Notes: generated from the letters alone by a model not told the origin. DNA of 64,000 nt from F0422 sp003992255 (GCF_003992255.1 NZ_RQVA01000003.1:62001-126000), one strand, 5' to 3'. Positions 18,194 through 27,573 are shown, counted from the first letter of the stretch. Made by a program: numbers and translations.

Positions 18194-20135
18194 GAAACCG
18201 TATTATATTACGACACCAATTTATTATCCAAGTGCGAAATTACATATTGGGCATACATACTGTACGTCCATTGCTGATACAATCGCTCGTTTTAAACGTA
18301 GAGCTGGCTATGATGTGCGATTTTTAACAGGATCTGATGAACATGGCCAAAAAATCCAACGTATGGCAGAATCGATGGGTATTGCTCCTTTAGAATATAC
18401 GACACAAATCGTAGATGGCTTTAAGCATTTATGGGAAAAATTGAACATCTCTCATGATGATTTCATTAGAACTACCGATGAAAGACATATTAAATATTGC
18501 CAACATTTATTCCAAAAGGCATTCGACAATGGAGATATTTACAAATCTTCCTACGAAGGTTTGTATTGTGTACCATGTGAAACATTTTGGCCAGAATCTA
18601 AATTAGGCCCTGAAAAAACATGTCCTGATTGCGGTCGTCCCTTAGAAGTGGTACAAGAAGAGAGTTATTTCTTCCGCATGAATAAATACGCTGATCAATG
18701 GTTCAAATTTATTGAAGAAAATCCTGATTTTATTCAACCAGAATCTCGTCGTAATGAGATGATTCAATTCGTCAAACAAGGATTGGAAGATTTGGCAGTG
18801 TCTCGTACTAGCTTTAACTGGGGTATTCCGGTACCATTTGATGAAAAACATGTTATGTATGTATGGTTTGATGCGTTGATTAACTATATTTCTGCATTAA
18901 ACCCGTTAGATGAAAACAGCGATTTATTTGAAACGTACTGGCCTGCAGATTTACACTTAGTAGGTAAAGAAATTGTGCGTTTCCATACGATCATTTGGCC
19001 TATCATGCTCATGAGCCTTGGCTTGCCATTGCCGAAAAAAGTATATGGTCACGGCTGGCTTGTGGTAGATGGCACAAAAATGAGTAAATCTTTGGGCAAT
19101 GTGATCGACCCAATTCCGTTGATTGACACTTACGGTTCTGATGCATTGCGCTATTTCTTGGTGAATGAAGTACATTTAGGCAATGATGGTAATTTCAGTT
19201 TGCCTAATTTCATTACAAAAATCAATGCAGACTTGTCCAATGACCTAGGCAACTTGTTGAATCGTACCGTAGCGATGATTGAAAAATATCATGGTGGTAT
19301 CATTACAAAACACGCGTCAACAGAAGATGTGGATAAGGATTTAATTGCCTTAGCTGAGCAAACTGTGAAAGACTATGAACAATTGATGGAAGATATGCAG
19401 TATAACAAAGCTTTCAAAGCTGTGTGGGCTTTCATTGGTCGTACGAACAAATACATTGATGAAACTATGCCTTGGGTATTGGCAAAAGGTGCTAATGAAG
19501 GCGATGCAGAGCGCTTAGAAGCTGTTATGTATCATTTGGCAGAATCCTTGCGTATCATCGCTGTTCTAGTAGATCCAGTGATTCCAACAGGAGCTCCTAA
19601 AATATGGGAACAACTTGGTTTACAAGGGTTTGCACAAGCTATGCTAGATGATGTACGCACATTTGGGGCTATTCCAACTGGTACCAAAGTGGTGAAAGGG
19701 GATCCAATCTACCCACGTTTTGAAATTCCTGAAATGGTAGAAGTGGCTCCAGAAGCTGCAGAAGAATCTACTGAGGAAGCGGTAGATACTAGCAATATTC
19801 CACCGATTAAAGAGGCTATCGAATACGATGATTTTGCAAAATTAGATTTACGGGTAGCCAAAGTATTGACTTGTGAAGCGGTGAAGAAATCTAAAAAATT
19901 ATTGTTGTTTACCTTAGATTTAGGCATTGAAACACGCACGGTAGTAAGTGGAATCTCTCAATTCTATAAACCAGAAGACTTAATTGGCAAAAAAGTGATT
20001 TATTTGGCGAACTTAGCGCCGAAAAAAATCATGGGCCATATGTCAGAGGGGATGATTTTATCGGCCTCTAATGAAGATGATCAATTAGAAGTAACCAATA
20101 TTGAATCCTTAACTCCAGGAAGTGTGGTGAGATAA
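18186..20135 (+). CDS. metG: Methionine-tRNA ligase with C-terminal tRNA-binding domain
   Basis: The 649-residue class I synthetase has the HIGH motif at residues 20-23, the zinc ligands CVPC and CPDC, the KMSKS motif (GTKMSKSLG), the anticodon-binding helical domain, and a C-terminal Trbp111/EMAPII-like domain starting near FAKLDLRVAKVL. The start is the ATG after AAGGAGAG, inside the end of rsmI; a longer in-frame start lies in rsmI-coding DNA. TatD begins at its stop codon. Confidence 0.96.
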   Translation: MTKKPYYITTPIYYPSAKLHIGHTYCTSIADTIARFKRRAGYDVRFLTGSDEHGQKIQRMAESMGIAPLEYTTQIVDGFKHLWEKLNISHDDFIRTTDERHIKYCQHLFQKAFDNGDIYKSSYEGLYCVPCETFWPESKLGPEKTCPDCGRPLEVVQEESYFFRMNKYADQWFKFIEENPDFIQPESRRNEMIQFVKQGLEDLAVSRTSFNWGIPVPFDEKHVMYVWFDALINYISALNPLDENSDLFETYWPADLHLVGKEIVRFHTIIWPIMLMSLGLPLPKKVYGHGWLVVDGTKMSKSLGNVIDPIPLIDTYGSDALRYFLVNEVHLGNDGNFSLPNFITKINADLSNDLGNLLNRTVAMIEKYHGGIITKHASTEDVDKDLIALAEQTVKDYEQLMEDMQYNKAFKAVWAFIGRTNKYIDETMPWVLAKGANEGDAERLEAVMYHLAESLRIIAVLVDPVIPTGAPKIWEQLGLQGFAQAMLDDVRTFGAIPTGTKVVKGDPIYPRFEIPEMVEVAPEAAEESTEEAVDTSNIPPIKEAIEYDDFAKLDLRVAKVLTCEAVKKSKKLLLFTLDLGIETRTVVSGISQFYKPEDLIGKKVIYLANLAPKKIMGHMSEGMILSASNEDDQLEVTNIESLTPGSVVR

Positions 20136-20902
20136 TGCGATTGTTTGATACACATGCGCATATCAATGATGAACGATTTGATAATGATCGGGAACAGATG
20201 ATTCAAGACTGTTTTGACCAAGGTGTAGAGTATATTATGTGCCCTGCAGTCGATCGTAAAACAGCGGAGTCTGCCATTGCGTTGGCTGAACAGTATGATC
20301 GTGTCTATGCAGCAGTAGGTGTGCATCCACATGAATCTAAAGATGCTACCGAAGAAGATTATGAATGGTTCAAACAAATGGCTTCCCATCCAAAGGTAAA
20401 AGCCATTGGTGAAATCGGTTTAGATTATTACTATGATTTTTCCGATAGAGATGTGCAGGCCGAGTCCTTCAAACGCCAATTAGCCATCGCAAGAGAAGTG
20501 GATTTACCGATTATTATTCATGATCGTGATGCACATGGTGCCATTCGAGATATGCTGTTGGAACATGGTAAAGGTAATTATGGTGTCTTCCATTGTTTCT
20601 CAACCAGTTTAGAAATGGCAAAAGAATTTATTAAAATGGGTTATTATATTTCTTTTGCAGGACCTGTAGTATTCCCTAAATCTACGAATCTAAAAGAAGT
20701 AGCGAAACACATTCCATTGGACCGTCTGCTCATCGAAACAGATTCGCCCTATTTGACGCCACCTCCATTCAGAGGTCGTCGTAACGACCCATCTAAAACA
20801 CAATTTGTAGCTCAAGAAATTGCACAGTTGCGTGGTATGGATGTGGAAGAACTAGCTGCGATTGCCCTAGAAAATGGTAAGCGCTGTTTTGGTATTGAGT
20901 AA
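20135..20902 (+). CDS. tatD: TatD-family metal-dependent hydrolase/deoxyribonuclease
   Basis: The 255-residue TIM-barrel protein has the metal ligands in FDTHAHIND (His7, His9), VGVHPHE, GEIGLDYYYD, PIIIHDRDAH and IETDSPYL. The family includes 3'-5' exonucleases acting in DNA repair and RNA turnover. Its ATG shares a base with the metG stop (TAATG), the metS-yabD arrangement of Bacillus. A perfect hairpin follows and closes the tmk-tatD run. Confidence 0.94.
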   Translation: MRLFDTHAHINDERFDNDREQMIQDCFDQGVEYIMCPAVDRKTAESAIALAEQYDRVYAAVGVHPHESKDATEEDYEWFKQMASHPKVKAIGEIGLDYYYDFSDRDVQAESFKRQLAIAREVDLPIIIHDRDAHGAIRDMLLEHGKGNYGVFHCFSTSLEMAKEFIKMGYYISFAGPVVFPKSTNLKEVAKHIPLDRLLIETDSPYLTPPPFRGRRNDPSKTQFVAQEIAQLRGMDVEELAAIALENGKRCFGIE

Positions 20903-20911
20903 TATAGAATT

Positions 20912-20954
20912 AGAAAGGCACTTTCACAGTAGCATATACGGAAAGTGCCTTTCT
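20912..20954 (+). terminator. 14-base perfect hairpin after tatD
   Basis: AGAAAGGCACTTTC (20912-20925) pairs fully with GAAAGTGCCTTTCT (20941-20954). There is little T tail, and the next gene's ribosome site begins nine bases later, so it may be a weak terminator, an attenuator or an mRNA end stabiliser. Confidence 0.65.
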
Positions 20955-20971
20955 GTGCACACAGGAGACCT

Positions 20972-22507
20972 ATGAAACGAGTAGCATTAATAGATTTAGG
21001 ATCAAACTCAGTACGGTTTGTTATTTCAGAAATTACAGAGTCTGGCAGCTATCGCTTGGTATATCAACAGAAAGAATCCATTCGACTCAGCGAAGGGATG
21101 TGGACCAACCAAATGCTGACAAAGTCGGCTATGGATAGGGCTATCAAAACGATGAAGGCCCTAGCGCATATGGCGAAAGCTATGGAAGTGACAGAAGTGT
21201 ATGGCATTGCTACAGCGGCTGTACGATTAGCTAACAATGGAGATGAATTTATTCATCGTGTTTATACAGAAACTGGCATTTCTTTACGAGCCATTAATGG
21301 GGAAGAAGAGGCCTATTTAGGGTATTTAGGAGTGGTGAATACCATAGGATTAGATGACTTTATTGTCTTTGATCTTGGGGGTGCCAGTATAGAAATTAGT
21401 TTAATTCAAAACCGAGAATTAAAAAAGTCTGTTAGCTTACCTATGGGGGCCTTAGTGATGACGGGGCAATTCCAATCAGGTCAGGAATTTACACCCGAAG
21501 AGTATCATTCCATGATATCGCATATACAACATGTATTGCATCGTGAAAGCTGGCTGAGAAATGCAAAGTTACCTCTTATAGGTATTGGCGGAACAGCTCG
21601 TAATATTGCTAAAATGGACCAACGAGAAAAAAATTATCCCATCCCTCGATTGCACAATTACAAAGTCAAGAAAGCTTCTATTGAAGAGTTGTTCACTAAG
21701 ATTAAAGAGACGCCTCGAGGTGAGCGGAAAAAGATTTCTGGTCTATCCTCAGAACGAGCAGATATCATTGTGGCAGGAATGGCGATTATTGTAGAACTAA
21801 TGGAATTTACGAAAGCCTCTGCTATGATTGTGAGTGGGTGTGGATTGCGGGAAGGATTATTCTTTCAGTACTATGGTCAACATTATTTGAAAAATCAAGG
21901 TATGATAGATGATATTGTCACCCATTCCACATTAAATATATTACGTGCATTTACACCTCATGATGTGGAACATGCGCAATATATTTCTGGCCTAGCAGAT
22001 ATTCTTCGGAAACAGTGGAAATCAATCATGCCAAAGGGGGACCGCTTAAAAATAGTATTGAAAGTGGCAGCTTTATTACATGACTTAGGGAAGCAAATCA
22101 ATTATTATAGTCATGCAAGGCATAGTGCGTATATGATTATTAATAGTAATATTTATGGACTATCGCATCGAGAACAGTTAATCAGTGCGTTTGTGGCAGC
22201 CTTTTCTCATGGTGTTAATAGCAAATTTTTAAAACAGTCACCGTACCTTTCTATATTGAAAGATGGGGACAGAGATATCATCAATAAATTATCGTTTCCC
22301 TTAGCCTTAGCGGAAGCTTTTGATGAAAGCCATGAACGGACGATTCGGTCTATACAAAGTCATATTGGAGAGAAACGCATTGATGTATATGTAGAAGTAC
22401 AAGCGCTAAGCCATGTTTCCATGATGGACTTAGCCATTGAAAAGTTAAAGAAACAATGTAAGAAAGAGTTTAGAAGAGAATTAGTGGTACATTGGAAATT
22501 GGGTTAG
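20972..22507 (+). CDS. ppx: Ppx/GppA exopolyphosphatase with C-terminal HD domain
   Basis: The 511-residue protein starts with the ASKHA nucleotide/phosphate motif VALIDLGSNSVRFVI, has FDLGGASIEISL in the second lobe, and ends with an HD-type module (LLHDLGKQINYYSHARHS). It cleaves terminal phosphate from polyphosphate or pppGpp. It lies ten bases upstream of ppk, so synthesis and breakdown of polyphosphate are encoded together. CAGGAGA precedes the chosen ATG; nine extra upstream residues in frame are encoded by the hairpin and are rejected. Confidence 0.9.
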   Translation: MKRVALIDLGSNSVRFVISEITESGSYRLVYQQKESIRLSEGMWTNQMLTKSAMDRAIKTMKALAHMAKAMEVTEVYGIATAAVRLANNGDEFIHRVYTETGISLRAINGEEEAYLGYLGVVNTIGLDDFIVFDLGGASIEISLIQNRELKKSVSLPMGALVMTGQFQSGQEFTPEEYHSMISHIQHVLHRESWLRNAKLPLIGIGGTARNIAKMDQREKNYPIPRLHNYKVKKASIEELFTKIKETPRGERKKISGLSSERADIIVAGMAIIVELMEFTKASAMIVSGCGLREGLFFQYYGQHYLKNQGMIDDIVTHSTLNILRAFTPHDVEHAQYISGLADILRKQWKSIMPKGDRLKIVLKVAALLHDLGKQINYYSHARHSAYMIINSNIYGLSHREQLISAFVAAFSHGVNSKFLKQSPYLSILKDGDRDIINKLSFPLALAEAFDESHERTIRSIQSHIGEKRIDVYVEVQALSHVSMMDLAIEKLKKQCKKEFRRELVVHWKLG

Positions 22508-22517
22508 GAGTGATACT

Positions 22518-24617
22518 ATGAAAGACTTTCATAATCCGAAGTATTATTTTAATCGCGAATTATCATGGCTTAAGTTCAACCAACGTGTATTACAAGAAGC
22601 AATCGACAGAAGTAATCCACTGTTGGAAAAGTTACGATTCTTAACAATAGGAAGCTCTAATTTAGATGAATTTTTTATGATTCGAGTATCTGGATTGCGA
22701 CATCAAGAGCAGAGTGGTGTCGTTAAATATGATGCGGCTCATATGGATGCAAAAGCACAGTTAAAGGCAATCAGTGAAGCCACGAAAAAGCTAGTATCAT
22801 TGCAGTATACGTATTTTCATGACATTTTAAAACGATTACAAAAAGAAGGCTTACATTTTGTCAAAGTGAAAGACTTGAAAGAAAGTGAATTACGTTGGTT
22901 ATATCAATATTTTCGTAGTCATATCTTTCCTGTCGTAACCCCTTTGGCAGTAGATGCAAGCCATCCATTTCCATTTTTAGTGAATAAAACACTGAATTCT
23001 GTAGTAAAAATTCACCCTATCCATGATGTGAAACAAGAAAAGATGGCAATCTTACCGATTCCATCTGTGCTAAATCGGATCATTGAAGTCCCTAATGATG
23101 TACACCGTCATTTTGTAATGCTCGAAGATGTAATTAATTATTATTGCGAAGATTTCTTTGTAGGTCATCATATTGACTCATTTACCACATTCCGAGTGAC
23201 TCGTGATGCAGATTTAGATATAGAAGAAGAAGCAACAGACTTATTGCGAGAAATTGAAAAATCACTTCGTCGTCGACGTAGAGGAGAAGTGGTCCGTGTA
23301 GAAGTATGTCAAAACTACAGTCCAGAATTATTGGAGTTTATTTTACAAGGCTTACAGGCAAAAAAAGAAGCGGTATATATTGCAGAAGGTATATTAGATG
23401 TGTCCTCTTTTAGTGATTTTTGTAATCTATCTGGGTATGACCACTTACGATATATACCATTTGAGCCGAAAGAATTTGACTGTGTCAATGAGAAAGATAC
23501 TGGCAGTATCTTCGACTATATTCGTGAGAAAGATAGATTGCTGCATCATCCATTTGAGTCTTTCTCTATTGTGGAAGAGTTTATTGCTCGAGCAGCAGTA
23601 GATCCCAATGTATTAGCGATTAAACAAACATTGTATCGTGTTAGTGGTGATTCCCCTATTGTTGCTTCCTTGGTAAAAGCCGCAGAATTAGGTAAGCAAG
23701 TGACAGTATTGATGGAAGTAAAAGCACGCTTTGATGAAGAGAATAATATTCTCATGGCACGACGGTTAGAAAAAGCTGGCTGTCATGTAATTTATGGATT
23801 GCGTGGGTTAAAAACACATTCTAAGATTACTATGGTCGTTCGAAAAGAAGGGGAAGTCCTTAGAAGATATATGCATTTTGCGACCGGTAATTACAATGGC
23901 AAGACGGCACGATTCTATACCGATTGTGGGTTGTTGACTTGTAGAGACTCTTATGCCGATGATAGCTCTCTATTCTTTAATACTATATCTGGCTATGCAG
24001 AAGCACAAGAATGGCAACGATTGATTGTAGCGCCCTTGACCTTACGCACTGCTTTGATGAATCTGATAGATGGGGAGATTCAAGCAGTAGCAGCGGGTAA
24101 AGAGGGGCATATTGTAGCGAAGATGAACTCTTTATTAGATAAAGATATTATTGCCAAACTCTATGAAGCCTCTTGTAAAGGAGTTAAAATCGACCTTATA
24201 GTACGTGGCATCTGCACACTCCGTCCTGGAATTGAAGGAATTAGCGATCATATTACAGTGAGATCTATTGTAGGACGATTCTTGGAACATCATCGGATTC
24301 TATACTTTAAAAATCATAGTGAAAGTCCATACTATATTTCTAGTGCTGATTGGATGCCTAGGAACTTGAATGATCGTGTAGAACTGATGGTTCCTGTAGA
24401 GGATAAGGAGTTGCAAGAAACGTTGAAGCATATTCTCCAATTGTACTTAGAGGACAATCAAAAAGCCCATAGTATGCGTGCGGATGGGTCGTACAGAAAA
24501 GTGATAGAAAAGGAACATAAAGTCTCGGCACAGACGTTCTTTATGAAACAATGTAAAAATGATAAGGAAGTCTCTATAGAAAAAATGAATACATGGGAAC
24601 CTATTTTTGAACTATAA
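22518..24617 (+). CDS. ppk: Polyphosphate kinase 1
   Basis: The 699-residue membrane-associated kinase makes polyphosphate from ATP. It has the N-terminal ELSWLKFNQRVL, the conserved IGSSNLDEFFMIR, and the two catalytic His regions (KTHSKITMVVRKE and RYMHFATGNYN), the first carrying the autophosphorylated His of the family. Length matches Ppk1. AGGAGTGATACT precedes the ATG. No obvious terminator follows before the HAD gene. Confidence 0.95.
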   Translation: MKDFHNPKYYFNRELSWLKFNQRVLQEAIDRSNPLLEKLRFLTIGSSNLDEFFMIRVSGLRHQEQSGVVKYDAAHMDAKAQLKAISEATKKLVSLQYTYFHDILKRLQKEGLHFVKVKDLKESELRWLYQYFRSHIFPVVTPLAVDASHPFPFLVNKTLNSVVKIHPIHDVKQEKMAILPIPSVLNRIIEVPNDVHRHFVMLEDVINYYCEDFFVGHHIDSFTTFRVTRDADLDIEEEATDLLREIEKSLRRRRRGEVVRVEVCQNYSPELLEFILQGLQAKKEAVYIAEGILDVSSFSDFCNLSGYDHLRYIPFEPKEFDCVNEKDTGSIFDYIREKDRLLHHPFESFSIVEEFIARAAVDPNVLAIKQTLYRVSGDSPIVASLVKAAELGKQVTVLMEVKARFDEENNILMARRLEKAGCHVIYGLRGLKTHSKITMVVRKEGEVLRRYMHFATGNYNGKTARFYTDCGLLTCRDSYADDSSLFFNTISGYAEAQEWQRLIVAPLTLRTALMNLIDGEIQAVAAGKEGHIVAKMNSLLDKDIIAKLYEASCKGVKIDLIVRGICTLRPGIEGISDHITVRSIVGRFLEHHRILYFKNHSESPYYISSADWMPRNLNDRVELMVPVEDKELQETLKHILQLYLEDNQKAHSMRADGSYRKVIEKEHKVSAQTFFMKQCKNDKEVSIEKMNTWEPIFEL

Positions 24618-24702
24618 ATCTTCTTATCTAGTTGATAGATAGTTGATGTATCGTTGTAAATGAGAGAACTTGCTATAAAGTGTGTATTAAAAGGGGAACA
24701 TA

Positions 24703-25398
24703 ATGAATCAGGTTGAATCCATAGTATTTGATTTAGATAATACATTATATGATTTTAAATATTTCTGGGAAAATGCCCACTATACATTGTATAAAGAATT
24801 ACATATAAGAGACATTGATTACCATACATTTATGAAGGAGTATCGATGTCAAGATCAATTATTGTGGGCTGATATGTTAGCAGGAAAAATAGATTTAAGA
24901 GAACTGAGAATAAACAGAGCATATAGAACGTTTCATAAGTTGGGTATTGATAAATCTATAAAGTTTTGTGAAGAGTTTTATCAAAAAATGTTTGATATTT
25001 TAATTAATGAACTATCTAGTGATTTTATAATAGAGAATATATTGTCTAATTTGAGAGAGAATTATAAGCTGTATCTACTTACCAATGGTTTACAAAAAGA
25101 ACAAGAACTGAAAATTCAAAAACTAGGACTACACACATATTTTGATAATATAGTAATTTCTGAGTGTATAGGCTATGAGAAGCCAAACCTACATGCTTTT
25201 TTATATTTAGTAGATACTTTTAAGATACAACCATGTAAAAGTATTATGATTGGTGATTCCTATACAAATGATATTGCGCCAGCCATCCAACTGAACTTTA
25301 ATACACTTCATATGGACTATAAAAAAATAAGTGCCTTAGATTATAATTTTAATGAAGATATATTAGATGTATTTAATGAAAAAATAGTATGGGCATAA
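24703..25398 (+). CDS. HAD-superfamily phosphatase, YjjG-like
   Basis: A 231-residue HAD hydrolase with motif I FDLDNTLYDF, a helical cap, motif II YLLTNG, a Lys in GYEKPNLHAF, and motif IV MIGDSYTNDI. The closest look is to YjjG/noncanonical pyrimidine nucleotidases, but substrate is unknown. The gene is visibly richer in A and T than ppk before it or ksgA after it, with many ATA, AAT and TTA codons, which hints at horizontal acquisition next to the IS remnant. AAGGGG stands before the ATG. Confidence 0.85.
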   Translation: MNQVESIVFDLDNTLYDFKYFWENAHYTLYKELHIRDIDYHTFMKEYRCQDQLLWADMLAGKIDLRELRINRAYRTFHKLGIDKSIKFCEEFYQKMFDILINELSSDFIIENILSNLRENYKLYLLTNGLQKEQELKIQKLGLHTYFDNIVISECIGYEKPNLHAFLYLVDTFKIQPCKSIMIGDSYTNDIAPAIQLNFNTLHMDYKKISALDYNFNEDILDVFNEKIVWA

Positions 25399-25470
25399 GG
25401 GTTTACATATAATATATGGTCTAGCAAGGATCTATTTACAACTCTTCTTTAGGACATACGATTAGTTTTT

Positions 25471-25706
25471 ATGTATGGTATAATAAACACTATGTTGTGA
25501 AGGAGTTTGAGCGTATGTTAAAACAAGTATTAGTGGTAGAAGGTAATTCGGATATTCAACGGGTGCAACAAGCTTTAGAGGTGGAGTGTATTGCCACGGA
25601 AGGGTTTAATTTACGCAAGCCAGTGTTAAGCCGTATTAAAGATGCATATGAAAAACGGGGAATTATTATTTTGACAGATCCTGACTATGCAGGTGAACGC
25701 ATTCGC
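25471..25706. repeat. Partial duplicate of the rnmV promoter and 5' coding region
   Basis: The stretch repeats the start of the rnmV unit at 27681-27920. It shares ATGTATGGTATAATAA, the ribosome site and 64 codons with few differences. Divergence is concentrated in the 5' untranslated region. Similarity ends abruptly at 25706/25707, where transposase-like sequence begins. Confidence 0.9.
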
Positions 25707-26084
25707 TTATTTGAAGTTCTACGAAAATCTGATGACTTAAGATGGGCCTATGCATTAAAGCATTACTTTGAGCACTTATTTACTGCAAAGGGTCGAACAG
25801 CTATTGAAGATACATTATCTAACTTTTTGGCTCTTGTGAAAGTAGCGAATCTTAACGAATTTAACAACCTGTTACGATCGTTTACAAGTTGGCATGACGA
25901 AGTAGTTAATGCTTTCCTATTACCATACTCTAATGGTTTTACAGAGGGTTGTAACAACAAAACTAAAGTATTGAAACACAATAGCTATGGTGTTCGTCAT
26001 TTTGGTCGTTTTAGAGCTAGATTACTGATGATCTTGCCTAGTATCTACAACAAGCCTGATACACCTGTATCTGTTGCTGCATAG
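25515..26084 (+). CDS. Chimeric ORF: RNase M5 N-terminus fused to ISL3-type transposase C-terminus
   Basis: The 189-residue frame joins two unrelated pieces. Residues 1-64 match the intact RNase M5 at 27729, including the Toprim acidic residues E9 in VVEG and D55/D57 in TDPDYAGE; Lys11 of the intact copy is Asn here. From residue 65 the sequence is ISL3-family transposase tail (LRWAYALKHYFEHLF, FTEGCNNKTKVLKHNSYG, GRFRARLLM). Promoter and ribosome site come with the duplicated part, so it may be expressed. The RNase M5 C-terminal domain is missing, so normal 5S rRNA maturation is unlikely. It is either debris that happens to stay in frame or a new small protein. Confidence 0.85.
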   Translation: MLKQVLVVEGNSDIQRVQQALEVECIATEGFNLRKPVLSRIKDAYEKRGIIILTDPDYAGERIRLFEVLRKSDDLRWAYALKHYFEHLFTAKGRTAIEDTLSNFLALVKVANLNEFNNLLRSFTSWHDEVVNAFLLPYSNGFTEGCNNKTKVLKHNSYGVRHFGRFRARLLMILPSIYNKPDTPVSVAA

Positions 26085-26286
26085 GCTATTAACTATATTA
26101 TATGATAGTAGACTCCCCACAAAAAAGAAACATAAGTGGGGTTACTTTGTGGTACCTAAAATTAGTTATATCCATTGTATCTCACTTATGTTTCTTTGTA
26201 TTTCCTTATATTTATATTTTTATACAGTTCTTATGTGAAAGAAACTGAACAGATTAATTGCTGTCCCCAAAAATTGACATAGAGCC
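25707..26286 (+). mobile_element. ISL3-family insertion sequence remnant (right end)
   Basis: It contains the last ~125 codons of an ISL3-type transposase, and at 26251-26286 a sequence whose reverse complement starts GGCTCTATGTCAATTTTTGG, resembling ISL3 terminal repeats. The left end and most of the transposase are absent, so the element cannot move by itself. No second copy or left end is seen in the window. Confidence 0.75.
26124..26197. repeat. 15-base perfect inverted repeat inside the IS remnant
   Basis: AAAGAAACATAAGTG (26124-26138) and CACTTATGTTTCTTT (26183-26197) are exact reverse complements, about 44 bases apart, just after the chimeric ORF stop. They may fold as a transcriptional end structure of the IS. 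Confidence 0.75.
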
Positions 26287-26791
26287 GTTATAAATAGTAC
26301 TATCCCATAGAGATATAGCTACAAATAACACAATTCGTGTATTTTGCGGCTATTTTTTACAAAATAGGAAAAGACATGCTATGAGTTTTAAGAAACACCT
26401 ATTCCTAAAATGCGTATCATATCAATTATGCATTATCAAAAAGATGTAAGAAATAGAGAGTGACATACTAATCTATGACAGAAAAATAGATACACTTAAT
26501 ATACCTGTGGATATAGTTATACACAGGGGATGAGCTGTGTATAAATAAATCAATCTAGGAACTATTATAGAAGTGTATATACTAGTAAGATATGTAATTG
26601 ATAATACTTGAGTATAATTTATAAAGTCATAATTTAAGTGAAGATGTACTCATACAGAAGACAAAATTAATATATGAATGTAAAGATAAAAATAGAGAAA
26701 TATTAAAGAATGGCTTTGTTAAGCTGTTCTTAGCTGCTGGTTTGACTTAAAATATCCGCCTATGGTAGAATGCCACCCATGGAGGTAATCA
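26287..26791. other. AT-rich non-coding stretch
   Basis: About 500 bases with no ORF of coding character on either strand and no clear hairpin terminator. It may be decayed DNA between the IS end and the promoter of the 3D-domain gene. Confidence 0.5.
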
Positions 26792-27439
26792 ATGATAGAG
26801 ACTTTGATACAGAATAAGAAAATCAAGTTTTTTATAGCAGGTGCTTTGCTTTTAGTGGTATTCACAGTTACTGGATATATGTGGAGTTCAATGGGATGGG
26901 AACTTGAACAAATAGAAACACGGCAAGCAAAAATACCTGTCACAGTACAATATGAACAGGTAGATACATTACCAGAAGGAACCCAAGAATTAGTGCAAAC
27001 GGGTTCAGAAGGCGTAGAAGAGGTGAATGAAGAAGTTACCTATGAAAAGGGAAAACCTGCACATGTACATGAAATAGGACGAACTATTATTACCCCTATG
27101 AAACCTACAATTATCCGTACAGGTGTGAGTAGTATGGAAATGGCTAAATCTCATGGGCAGGTCAAGCAAGTGCTAACAATGGAAGCAACTGCATATCTTC
27201 CGACTGATGGTGGGGGAGATGGTATTACAGCTTCTGGTATACAGGCAAAACACGGTGTAGTGGCTGTAGATCCTAATGTGATTCCATTGGGAACAAAGTT
27301 ATACATTCCTGGATATGGAGAGGCTTTAGCTGCTGATACAGGTGGTGATATTGTAGGGTCGCGAATCGATGTTGTCATGGAAGATTACGGAGAAGCTATG
27401 CAATTTGGAAGACGTACCGTAGAGGTGTATGTTCTTTAG
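26792..27439 (+). CDS. G5-like and 3D-domain cell-wall protein (YabE/Rpf-like)
   Basis: The 215-residue protein has an N-terminal membrane anchor (about residues 12-31), a G5-like segment (PVTVQYEQVDTLPEGTQELV through TYEKGKP), and a C-terminal 3D domain with the three acidic positions in ATAYLPTDGGGD, VVAVDPNVIPLGT and AADTGGDIVGSRIDV. The 3D double-psi barrel is found in lytic transglycosylase/MltA-like and YabE/YocH proteins that cleave or remodel peptidoglycan. Position before rnmV-ksgA matches yabE in Bacillus. ATGGAGG precedes the ATG. Confidence 0.88.
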   Translation: MIETLIQNKKIKFFIAGALLLVVFTVTGYMWSSMGWELEQIETRQAKIPVTVQYEQVDTLPEGTQELVQTGSEGVEEVNEEVTYEKGKPAHVHEIGRTIITPMKPTIIRTGVSSMEMAKSHGQVKQVLTMEATAYLPTDGGGDGITASGIQAKHGVVAVDPNVIPLGTKLYIPGYGEALAADTGGDIVGSRIDVVMEDYGEAMQFGRRTVEVYVL

Positions 27440-27497
27440 GTCTTTACTTGTTCCACTATGTAATCTATGGTAGTTTATATAGTGCCCAAAGATGGTG

Positions 27498-27573
27498 AAG
27501 CCCGTAACACACTCCTTCTCAAACTGATCCTACGGTAGGTTTGTTCAGGAGTATGTTACGGGCTTTAGTTTTT
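27498..27573 (+). terminator. Long hairpin terminator after the 3D-domain gene
   Basis: AAGCCCGTAACA...ACTCCT pairs with AGGAGT...TGTTACGGGCTT over about 18 bases with a mismatch and a long loop, followed by TAGTTTTT. Confidence 0.82.
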
